From positions 20,599,165 through 20,663,164 of the forward strand of contig OU015538.1 in the NCBI GenBank assembly GCA_907165065.1: a stretch of DNA of 64,000 nucleotides, given 5' to 3'. Position 1 is the first letter of the stretch. Each line of letters begins with the position of its first letter. The position numbers and the translations under genes were made by a program. Positions 1 to 10,500 of this stretch are shown piece by piece. This DNA comes from Caprimulgus europaeus. Lineage: Eukaryota > Chordata > Aves > Caprimulgiformes > Caprimulgidae. The notes beneath the pieces were generated by a model. The model did not search any database. It had not been told where the DNA came from and saw only the letters and a program-made list of their open reading frames with translations.

Positions 1-609
1 CACGCGCTCAATGGACCTGCACTCCCGGCTCTCCTGGGCCAGGCTGCCGTTGGGGTGTTCCACCCCGAAGAGGAAGAGGATGGGGCCGGCGGTCAGGAGG
101 GAGCAGCCCCACAGCACCAAGATGACTCCTTTCACCCGGCACCTGGTGATGGTCGCTTTGGCTTTTAGAGGAAAGCAGATGGCAAAGTACCTCTCCACGC
201 TCACCGTGGTGATGTGCAGGATGGTGCAGTAGGTGCACGTTTCGCTCAGGTAAATGAAGAATTTGCAGAGAAAATCCCCAAATATGTAGGGTTTGTACTT
301 CCAGAGGCGGTAGAGGTCCGAAGGCAGGCCGAGGAAGATCAGCGTGTCCGACAGCGCCATGCTGGACAGGTACATGTTCACTGTCGTCCTCATCTCCTGC
401 GAGCGTCTGAAAATGACTATGGTTATCAGATTCCCAGAGACTCCCAAGAAAAACAGGATGATGGAAATGACAGTCACAGGCACCAAAACATGGACATCAA
501 ACAGGGAAAAGGACTGATCCTCAGAGGAGTCCGTGGCACTGCTGAAGGAGCTGTGATTCGAGATGGAGCCCATGTCTGGTTTCAAAGCCGAGGGCAGCGC
601 TGGCTTCAT
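1..609 (-). CDS. Ghrelin/motilin-receptor-family GPCR, first exon (partial)
   Basis: Class A GPCR for a ghrelin/motilin-like peptide, expected in the plasma membrane and coupled to Gq by family precedent. The open frame gives 203 residues, still open at the window edge. A start at 573, twelve codons later, is also possible. Visible are an N-terminal tail with an N-glycosylation site (N18), TM1 with GVSGN (N60), TM2 with LSSMALSD (D88), the disulphide Cys C115, TM3 with VERY (ERY version of DRY, 139-141), TM4 Trp W167, and a short second loop with GVEHPNGS (N187 glycosylation site). LVPVT and GLPSDLYRLW recall the motilin receptor, whereas SVERYFAICFPL and GVEHPNG recall GHSR. It may therefore be a third paralogue rather than either. 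Family members usually carry about 260 residues in exon 1, so the remainder should lie to the left. No neighbouring gene supports a particular orthology. Confidence 0.85.
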   Translation of the reverse strand, partial: MKPALPSALKPDMGSISNHSSFSSATDSSEDQSFSLFDVHVLVPVTVISIILFFLGVSGNLITIVIFRRSQEMRTTVNMYLSSMALSDTLIFLGLPSDLYRLWKYKPYIFGDFLCKFFIYLSETCTYCTILHITTVSVERYFAICFPLKAKATITRCRVKGVILVLWGCSLLTAGPILFLFGVEHPNGSLAQESRECRSIERV

Positions 610-3240
610 CCTCCCCTGTGACAGGAACCTGATTTGCAGCAGGAGCAAGGCATGGGTTTTGGAGTGAGTGTCCAAGCACCGATTTTTATGTGATCAGTTA
701 AAAAAGCAAAATGATGTTCCAGCCCATTTAACCTATGAAGCTCAATACCCAAGTGCCAATTAGTCCGTTTCACAAGAAGCAAAGGAATATTAAGAGTCAC
801 ACATCCAGCATTCGCCAGACACAACCTTTTAGAAACAATACTGACCATTATCAAGCAATATTGACCATGCTGGTATTTAACCTTGGCTTTGCAGTGTCTG
901 GAAAAGGCCCATTTTTACATTTCCTTTCAAGTCCTGTGGATCCCACGGAGTGTGGAGCCGGGTCTGGCGCACGGCTCCGAACGATGACGGAGGAGCTGCG
1001 AGGGGAGGCAGTCCCTGCGCTGAGAGCAGGATGGGAAGAGCCTCTTGGATGTGCTCAGCCTTTTGCCAGATCCTTCCAGCACTTGTGAGCACCGTGAGTG
1101 GGAATCTTTAGGCTGAGAAGTTTTCTTGAGGCTCCGCTGAGTGGGTCCTGGCAGACACGGGGTGCTTCACCTCTAGGACGGCTTTCCTGCCGCTGGTGGC
1201 CCCGATGTCGTTTGTGCCGGGAGGTCCCCAGGGTGCTGGAGTTCCCCAACACACGGCACAAGTTCTGAGGCAATTGGCTGGGACCACTGGACTTTTTGTG
1301 CTGCCCATTCTGCAGTCATCCATCTTCCTCCTTCCACCTACACACACTGTGCTGAACACACACCCCCACGCTGCCTTTCTTTCTCCTCAGCGTGCAGAAC
1401 GTGCCTGCAGTTACCAGGTAAGGTAGAACAGTTCTTTGATATTGGAAATTTAATTAGCCCATCTGGGGCAGTTACATAATTTTCCATCATTCTGTGTTTA
1501 CTCAGGGCCTTTCCCACTCGAGCTCCTCCCCCCAGCATATGCCGCCGAGTGAGAAATTTCTTCTGGCAGTGCTTTAATGACATTATTAAGCTAGGATGGG
1601 AAAGCTTTTATTTGAACATCACTCTTCCAAATGAGCCAGCCTGACACTTAGCCCTGATTTACTTTCCACTTCAGAAAAGATCAGAGATGACGAGAGCACC
1701 AGGGTGGGGGAGGCCAAGGGAAAGGAGCCGGTGGGAGGGAAAATGCAAGGGACGGCTCCGGGAAGCCGGAGGTTCACAGCACACAGCGGGGACAGCGGGG
1801 ACACTCAGCACCAGATGCTGCTCAGCTCAGCAGCAGGATGTGTCCAGCTACAGCCCACAGAAATTCCTCTATAACCCAGGAACTGGGGCACTGGCAGGAG
1901 TGAGTGAGTTACCCAGTATAAAATCAACCTCCTCCGTTCTCCTCGGAGCTCTGCTCTTTGCAGGTTGTTTTTTGTCTGAAGGACTATTCAAAAGCCAGCA
2001 GTTTGCAGGGCCAAATAGCGTGGGGTTTGGGCTCAAAAGGTCAGTGCTGAACACAGTCAGTGCTGTGTGCTGACAGATCCCTGGTTCTAACAGGAGGGAG
2101 GTTGCTGCGGCTGTCTCCAAGAGGCAGAACCACTGGCTGTGTGTTTCTTGGGGTTTTTTTCCAAGAGATTTAGGCACCTGAACACCTCAAAAAAAGAAAA
2201 GCATTCCATGTGCCAAGGCTTTAGTTTGCTGTGTCTTAAACACCTCAACTAAAGCCCTCTAAGAAGAGATTAGTGCTTAACTCTGAGTTGGTGGTTTAAG
2301 CAGTGCACCCTGAGCACAGCTAAGCCGCGGCCGGCGCATGCTCGCAGGGGCTGCACAGCGTGCGGCTGTCACCCCTATTTCTTCAGGCAGATCGCTCCCA
2401 GCTGGGACACAGCTGCCTTTGATGGATGTCCCCACTTTGGCAGTGGCAGAACAAGGAGTCAGCGCTCAGCCTGGCCGTGCCATGACCCAGTTTCCTGTTT
2501 TCCAGCACTGAAAGGAACCCCAGTGTCTGGGCAGCGATGAAGGGTGGCTGCTCTTTCGTTCGGCCGGCGCACGGTGCCCGCAGCCCGCTGAACGCACTGG
2601 CACTGGGGAGGAAGCTTTCACAGCCAGGCAGACCCACCCCAGCCCAGCTGCCCGCAGGGAAGGCATCTGTGGCCTCAGGGACAAATATCTTCCCTGTGGA
2701 AATTGGCTCTCTGTGTCTTCTCCTCACCGCTGGTTTCCAGGCAGAAATGCTGCAAGGAGCTGCAGCTCTTGGTTGTGCTGCTCAGCTGGGAAGTCACCTC
2801 TGCGCAGCAGGGGTGGTGGGGAAGGTGGTCACAGCACAGACAGGAGATCTGGGGGGTGGAAGGGTCTTTGCTTGTTCCTGGGGGTAAACCCAGAGCCCGT
2901 TGTCAGTGTGAAGGATCTTTCTGTTTCTACTGCATCAGGAGTAGATGTCAGTGACGGCAGACGGCTCCATGATGCCAAGTTTCAGCCTGATCCACAGCCT
3001 ACATTCAGTCTGAGATGGAAGAGCTCCCTTCCCCCTCTTCCCTGAAACAAGGAGGAAAGAAAAGTGGGTTTTGTTTGTTGTCTAAGGTCAGTGTCTGGAA
3101 TTCATCCTCCATTCCCTCCTCACAGGATGTTTTTGTGTAATATGCTCTGACTCATGAAAGTCAAATGACTTGGACCGTAACGCTACAGCGCTTCCAGCCA
3201 CAGAGCCTCAGCGGCGGCACGCTGGCTGCCTGCACCTCCA
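610..3240. other. Upstream/intergenic DNA left of the minisatellite
   Basis: No convincing coding exon or RNA gene was found here. It holds the 5' flank of the GPCR gene on the minus strand and anonymous single-copy-looking DNA. Short open frames in this stretch lack splice-site or protein-family support. Confidence 0.5.
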
Positions 3241-4920
3241 GCGCTGGCACGTGCTGGACATGGATCCTCCAGCTCCTCCAGCGCTGGCACGTGCTGAGCA
3301 TGGATCCTCCAGCTCCTCCAGCGCTGGCACGTGCTGGGCATGGATCTTCCAGCTCCTCCAGCGCTGGCACGTGCTGGGCATGGATCTTCCAGCTCCTCCA
3401 GCGCTGCCACGTGCTGGGCATGGATCTTCCAGCTCCTCCAGCGCTGCCACGTGCTGAGCATGGATCCTCCAGCTCCTCCAGCGCTGGCACGTGCTGGGCA
3501 TGGATCTTCCAGCTCCTCCAGCGCTGGCACGTGCTGAGCATGGATCCTCCAGCTCCTCCAGCGCTGGCACGTGCTGAGCATGGATCTTCCAGCTCCTCCA
3601 GCGCTGGCACGTGCTGGGCATGGATCCTCCAGCTCCTCCAGCGCTGGCACGTGCTGACCATGGATCCTCCAGCTCCTCCAGCGCTGGCACGTGCTGAGCA
3701 TGGATCCTCCAGCTCCTCCAGCGCTGGCACGTGCTGAGCATGGATCCTCCAGCTCCTCCAGCGCTGGCACGTGCTGGGCATGGATCTTCCAGCTCCTCCA
3801 GCGCTGGCACGTGCTGAGCATGGATCCTCCAGCTCCTCCAGCGCTGGCACGTGCTGGGCATGGATCTTCCAGCTCCTCCAGCGCTGGCACGTGCTGGGCA
3901 TGGATCTTCCAGCTCCTCCAGCGCTGCCACGTGCTGGGCATGGATCTTCCAGCTCCTCCAGCGCTGCCACGTGCTGGGCATGGATCCTCCAGCTCCTCCA
4001 GCGCTGGCACGTGCTGGGCATGGATCTTCCAGCTCCTCCAGCGCTGGCACGTGCTGGGCATGGATCCTCCAGCTCCTCCAGCGCTGGCACGTGCTGGGCA
4101 TGGATCTTCCAGCTCCTCCAGCGCTGGCACGTGCTGGGCATGGATCCTCCAGCTCCTCCAGCGCTGGCACGTGCTGAGCATGGATCCTCCAGCTCCTCCA
4201 GCGCTGGCACGTGCTGACCATGGATCTTCCAGCTCCTCCAGCGCTGGCACGTGCTGGGCATGGATCTTCCAGCTCCTCCAGCGCTGGCACGTGCTGACCA
4301 TGGATCTTCCAGCTCCTCCAGCGCTGGCACGTGCTGAGCATGGATCCTCCAGCTCCTCCAGCGCTGGCACGTGCTGGACATGGATCTTCCAGCTCCTCCA
4401 GCGCTGGCACGTGCTGGACATGGATCTTCCAGCTCCTCCAGCGCTGCCACGTGCTGAGCATGGATCCTCCAGCTCCTCCAGCGCTGGCACGTGCTGGGCA
4501 TGGATCTTCCAGCTCCTCCAGCGCTGGCACGTGCTGGGCATGGATCCTCCAGCTCCTCCAGCGCTGGCACGTGCTGAGCATGGATCCTCCAGCTCCTCCA
4601 GCGCTGGCACGTGCTGAGCATGGATCTTCCAGCTCCTCCAGCGCTGGCACGTGCTGGGCATGGATCTTCCAGCTCCTCCAGCGCTGGCACGTGCTGACCA
4701 TGGATCTTCCAGCTCCTCCAGCGCTGGCACGTGCTGAGCATGGATCCTCCAGCTCCTCTAGCGCTGGCACGTGCTGGACATGGATCCTCCAGCTCCTCTA
4801 GCGCTGGCACGTGCTGGACATGGATCCTCCAGCTCCTCTAGCGCTGGCACGTGCTGAGCATGGATCCTCCAGCTCCTCTAGCGCTGGCACGTGCTGGACA
4901 TGGATCTTCCAGCTCCTCCA
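3241..4920. repeat. 40-bp minisatellite, 42 uninterrupted units
   Basis: Exactly 1,680 bp is built from 42 units of 40 bp with no insertions or deletions. Units differ only at a few positions: ggcac or gccac near the start, a variable four-base segment (ggca, agca, gaca or acca) after gtgctg, ggatcc or ggatct, and a final ctcca or ctcta. Every unit keeps the 8-bp palindrome core CACGTG. Because 40 is not a multiple of three, all three minus-strand frames stay open with a 40-residue period, which creates ORFs above 500 codons. These are repeat artefacts. The ctcta variant is confined to units 38-41, a sign of local homogenisation. Confidence 0.97.
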
Positions 4921-6118
4921 GCCACCGCTGCAGCCGTGGGGCTGTCTCTGCCCCCCATCACACTGAGCCTGGCACCCCCCATCACCCACAAACCCACAGC
5001 GTGGGGGGTCAGCTGCCATCTCAATTATCCAGAGGCCAAGACAGGTCTGAACGTTGGATGTAGATCCAGGTAGGCTGAGTGCACGGCTTCCAGGTGTTAA
5101 AGGCCATCCTTGGTGTAGATGAGAAGCAGCCTCGCTGCTGCTGGGCTGTGTTGCGAGGCGTTACAGGCATGAATCAGAGGGATCACAAGTTAACAGCTGT
5201 TTGTTTCTTCTTGCTCTGGAAGGAGGTTGGCTTCTCCTCCCCGTTATGTCAGCTGGCCTGGTGAGGACATCACATCTTCCTTCAGACCTTGCTTCGTCTG
5301 GAACATTACAGCAAATGACGGCACCATTGCAACATCTTCTGGTGCGCTGCTGATCCCCCCGATGGACAACAATCACAAGGAAACAATTTTTGTTGTTGTT
5401 GTTGTTCTGTTTTGCCTTCCAGAAAGTAAGAGAGGAAAGTTTTGAGGAGACTTGCATGGGATGTGTGTAGAGATCCTTCAGCTGCCAGGAAAACGAGCTT
5501 AAAAAGTCCTGATCCCATTTTTCCTTAATCCAGGGAATGCTGGCAATTTAAAAAGTGGCCATTAAAGTTGTTAATGAAGTAACATAATGAAGTAACATGG
5601 CCCTTCTGCTTCACCACTGGCCAAACAGCTGGGGCTAAGACCATCCTGCAGCACAGGGGCCAGGGGACAATTTCCTGATCCCATCACCCTTGCTCTGTGC
5701 CCTCGTGTTATCCCTTTGCCTCCACAAGGATTTCTTTAGTGAAAAGACTTTCTGCCTCGCAGAAAATGTAGGTTTTTAATAACAACAAGGGGGATGAAAG
5801 CTTTGTCTAAGCTGATACCAAAAGAACATCCCCTTCTGCTTAAAACAATGGGACACTGAAAGTCAGTGACATAGCAGCTCAGCCTAGGCAAGTGTAGAGT
5901 CTGAAAGAGATAACGGGAGACTTGAGGTGTCGGATCTTTGATAAGGCAGCGAGGTCAGAATAAACCATTTTGTGGAGGCAGAAGTGTTGGAAACGGGCCA
6001 AGAGATGAACTGAACATGGGCAGGAGAAAAATTCAGCTAAAGGGCACAGCGAGAAAAGTTTCTAAGATCATCAGACAATCCTGAAGATGACCAGTATGCA
6101 TGTGAAAAAAGGACATTT
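4921..6118. other. Intergenic DNA between minisatellite and LTR
   Basis: No gene was recognised. A short GTT microsatellite lies at about 5389-5406. The rest looks like ordinary intergenic sequence. Confidence 0.45.
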
Positions 6119-6123
6119 AAATG

Positions 6124-6761
6124 TGTCCTGGTGTGAGCTGGGCCAGAGCTGGTTCTGTTCAGCAGCTGGAGCAGCGCTGGGGTTTGGGTTCAACTGGGAT
6201 TTGTTATAAGAACATTGGTAACACACCGATGTTTTCAGTTGTCACTGGAAGTCAAAGGACTTTGTGTTTTGCTGCTCTGCAAGCGCAAGATCTTGGGGGG
6301 ATGAGGAATATTGCCATGGATCAGCTCCATGGGCACTGGGCTCTGCCAAGGGGCTGTTCCATCTCCTGTCCCCCATGGGCAGGAGATCCATGAGGGGCTC
6401 TTCCTCTCTGGCTCTCTCTGGCTCTCGCTCGGGCTCTGGCTCTCCCGGGATTGCGGTTTCGGGTCGGGATTGTCGCTCCCCCGGGATCGTTCTCTGGGAA
6501 CGGGCCGGGCTGGGTCGGTGGGTGTTGAGCAATGGCCCTGGGTGTCACTCATTTGTGTATTTTATTACTATTATCATTATTATTTTAGTATTAATATTAT
6601 TTTACGTTTTATTTTATTTCAATGATTAATTTGCTCATCTCTCACCCTCCGAGTCTCCCTCCCGTTGCCCCCCAGTTCTCTCCCCTGTCCCTGGCAATGG
6701 GGGCAGCGGGTGAAGGGCTGCGTTGGCTGCAGCCAAGGGCCAGCCCAGTGGAACTATCACA
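6124..6761 (+). mobile_element. Solo LTR, copy 1 (TG...CA, 5-bp target duplication)
   Basis: The 638-bp element begins TGTCCTGG and ends ATCACA. It is flanked by the direct repeat AAATG at 6119-6123 and 6762-6766. TG/CA termini and a 5-bp duplication are typical of retroviral LTRs, and 5 bp fits ERVL-type integrases best. Two related copies occur in this window (about 7690-8286 and, inverted, 39575-40197). No gag, pol or env coding sequence adjoins it, so it is a solo LTR. The family name cannot be assigned from sequence alone. Confidence 0.75.
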
Positions 6762-6984
6762 AAATGTATTAATGAGTTCTTGGAGATGTGATGAATGCGT
6801 TAATAATCTATTGGCTGAGTACCGAATATGCAGGGTTTGAGTATAACGCTTTTGTAGCGGGACGAGTCGGGGTGCACGATGGGTGGAGCTGTGATGAGGA
6901 ACACGGTTTTCCAACACTCCAAACCGCCCTTCGTTTCCTCCGAGCGGCTCTTTACGTATCAAAGCCAACACCGGGTGCTCTGGG

Positions 6985-7500
6985 GAGCGAGCTCGGGGCT
7001 CACCCCGCGGACCGTGAGCCCGCCGCGGGGGGACGGGGCGGGGACACCGGTGGACGCTGCAAGGCCCGGTTGTGCTGCGGCTGTGGCAAGCCCCCAGAGC
7101 ACGTTTGCTTTGTGGACCCGCTGCCGCCAGGACCCGCTCCGCCCCCGCGGCCTGTGCCCGCCCCGGGCCCGGCCCCCGGCCATGCCGCGTCTCCATGGCA
7201 ACCGCCGCCGCCCTCCCGGCTCCCGTAGCCGCGCTGCACGTGACCGGAAGCGGCTGTCTGAGTCGAGAGGAAGCGATGGAGCCGGCCAAGATGGCGTCTC
7301 CCAAGAGCGCGCCCAAAGACGCGCAGGTACCGCGGGGGCTCCGGGGCCGGGGGGGTTCGGGTCGGGGCCGTGTGGCGGAGCTGAGCGGTGACTCTCCGCC
7401 CCGCAGGTGATGGCGCAGATCCTGAAGGACATGGGCATCACGGAGTACGAGCCGCGCGTCATCAACCAGATGCTGGAGTTCGCCTTCAGTAAGCGGCGGG
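6985..7500 (+). promoter_or_regulatory. TAF9B CpG-island promoter
   Basis: A GC- and CpG-rich stretch surrounds the TAF9B start. About 30 bp before the ATG, an E-box CACGTGAC (7237-7244) overlaps an ETS/GABPA-type ACCGGAAG (7243-7250), a common pairing in housekeeping promoters. No TATA box is evident. Factor binding is inferred from motif only. Confidence 0.65.
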
Positions 7501-10500
7501 GCCGGGGCTGTGCGGGGGCCGGGGCTGTGCGAGGGCCGGGGCTGTACAAGGGCCGGCGGCTCTGTCAGGGTCTGGCACCAACAGCGGTGCTGCTCCTGGG
7601 GAGGGAAACGCCGTGGCGGGGAAAGGGAAATGGTGCGTGGAGCTGGCTCTGCCTGCGGGGTTCCCCTGTCAGCCCTTAGAGATAAACCACAGCGGGGACA
7701 GCGCTGGGGCTTGGGTTCAGCTGGGGTTTGTTAGGAGAGAAACGCTGAGAACATCCCCATGTTTTCAGTTGTCACTGGAAGTCAAAGGATTTTGTGTTTT
7801 GCTGGTCTGTAAGTGCAAGATCTAGGGGGGAGGCGAGGAATATTGACATGGATCAGCTCCATGGGCATTGGGCTCTGCCAAGGGGCTGTTCCATCTCCTG
7901 TCCCCCATGGGCAGGAGATCCATGAGGGGCTCTTCCTCTCTGGCTCTCACTCGGGCTCTCGCTCTCCCGGGATTGCGGTTTCGGGTCGGGATTGTCGCTG
8001 CTCCGGGATCGTTCTCTGGGAACGGGCCGGGCTGGGTCGGTGGGTGGTGAGCAGTGGCACTGGGGGTCACTCACTGGCATATTTTTAATTATCATCATCA
8101 TCATAATATTTTGATCTAATTATTATTTTAAGCTTTTTTTTTTCATTCCAGCTGTTAAATTGTTCTTCTCTCACCCTACGAGTCTCCTTACCCCCCAGTT
8201 CTCTGTCCCCTATTCCCCGTGTGATGCAGGGGAGAGAGTGAGTCAGCAGCTGCGTGTGGCTGCAGCCAGGTGAAACCCCCACACAGTGTTTTCAGTGACA
8301 ACTGGGGGAGATCAGGAGGAGGAGGATTTCTCTCTTTTAACCCAGCCTGAAGGAGAGATTCTGTTTTCCCAAGGATATGTGACCACCATCCTGGAAGATG
8401 CTAAAATTTACTCGAGCCACGCGAAGAAGTCCACGGTGGACGCGGATGACGTCAGGCTGGCGATCCAGTGCCGGACAGACCAGTCCTTCACATCCCCCCC
8501 TCCCAGAGACGTGAGTAGGGCTGTGTGGAGAGCAGCAGCTGTTCAATACATTTATCAATGACCTGGATGAGGGAATTGAATGCACTGTCAGCAAGTTTTC
8601 TGGTGATACCAAGCTGGGAGGAGTGGCTGACACAGCAGAGGGCTGTGCTGCCATCAGAGAGACCTGGACAGGCTGGAGAGCTGGGCAGGGAAAAACTTGA
8701 TGAAATATAATAAGGGCAAGTGTAGGGTGTTGCACCTGGGGAGGAACAACCCCAGGTTCCAGTACAGGTTGGGAAATGATCTCCTAGAGAGCAGTGTAGG
8801 GGAAAGGGATCTGGGAGTCCTGGTGGGCAGCAGGATGACCATGAGCCAGCACTGTGTCCTTGTGGCCAGGAAGGCCAATGGCATCCTGGGGTGCATTAGA
8901 AGGGGTGTGGTCAGTAGGTCAAGAGAGGTTTTTCTTCCCCTCTACTCTGCCCTGGTGAGGCCACATCTGGAATATTGTGTCCAGTTCTGGGCCCCACAGT
9001 TCAAGAAGGACAGGGAGCTGCTGGAGAGAGTCCAGCACAGAGCCACCAAGGTGATGAAGGGAGTGGAGCATCTCCCTGATGAGGAAAGGCTGAGGGAGCT
9101 GGGGCTCTTGAGTTTGGAGAAAAGGAGGCTGAGGGGGGACCTGATTAATGTTTATAAATATCTGAAGGGTGAGTGTGAGGAGGATGGGGCCAGGCTCTTC
9201 TCAGTGGTGTCCAGTGATAGGACAAGGGGCAATGGGTGTGAGCTGGAACACAGGAGGTTCTGCTTAAATTTGAGGGGGAACTTCTTTCCTGTGAGGGTGC
9301 CAGAGCCCTGGGACAGGCTGCCCAGGGAGGGTGTGGAGTCTCCTTCTCTGGAGACATTCAAGACCCACCTGGACACCTTCCTGTGTGAACTCATCTGGGT
9401 GTTCCTGCTCCGGCAGGGGGATTGGACTGGATGAGCTTTCGAGGTCCCTTCCAATCCCTGACACTCTGTGACTCTGTGATTCTGTGGCAGGTGGGAACGT
9501 GACCATGTCTGTCCCGCTCTGGGCTGGGAACGTGACCATGTCTCGTCTCTCCAGTTCTTGTTAGATATCGCCAGGCAGAAGAATCAGACGCCGCTGCCCT
9601 TGATCAAGCCTTACTCTGGCCCCAGGCTTCCTCCTGACAGATACTGCCTGACAGCCCCCAACTACAGGCTGAAGTCCTTGCAGAAGAAGGTAAGGGCTGT
9701 GGGTGGGGAGGGATTCTCCTCATGCTCACCTTGTTCAGGGTGTGTGTGTGGTGAACACTGACCTGGGCACCCCAAAACAGCTCAGCCGCCTTTGGGAACT
9801 GGCGAGTGCTCTCGCTGTTGGTTTGTTTCCAAAGCAAAGGGTATTAAAAATGCACCTGTGAATCTTTTTAGTGTTAAATCAAAGTTGTCAAGTTCAATAT
9901 CAGATTGTAAAAGCAAATGTAAGGCTTTAGCACAGATATTCAAGGGTATTTTGTGCTTACACCAGCGTTGTTTCTGCTGTAGAGGGAAGAGGAAAGATTG
10001 AGTTTGCTTGCTGGCAAATGCTGGGTGTCTCTGTGTGGAGGATCTGTTAGTGATGCTGAACTCCATGTTCTCTCTCTACAGGTCTCTTCCTCTGCAGGGA
10101 GAATAACAGTCCCTCGCCTGAGCGTGGGTGCCGTGAGCAGCAGGCCCAGCACTCCTACTTTGGGTAGGAAACAGCTCGGATTGGGTTTCCTGCATTGATT
10201 TTATGAAGGAAAAAAATGATGAGGTGTAATTTAAAGCACGCTTCAACCCCTGAGGGCGTGTTGGGTGCCACCTGACCTTAGAATCCATTAGCAACTTCAC
10301 TTAAAATTAGATTAATTTCCAAGATACTGTTGTAACCTTTGATGCACACGTACCTTGCTGCCATTCTGTGGTTTCATTGTGATCATTTCTGTATGTGAAG
10401 AAACTATTCAAGAAACTTAGATAAGAGTGAGGTCTTTCCTCAGTGCAAGCACCACACTGAACTCCAGGTAGCACTAAACAAACCCCATTTTTAAAAGGCT

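Noticed and set aside
3161-4810. 549-, 520- and 515-codon ORFs on the minus strand
   Set aside because: They are the same 40-bp repeat read in three frames, with no domain outside the repeat.
6642-7316. 224-codon minus-strand ORF over the TAF9B promoter
   Set aside because: CpG-island artefact antisense to TAF9B exon 1.
8697-9434. 245-codon ORF as a host gene
   Set aside because: It is CR1 reverse-transcriptase C-terminus.
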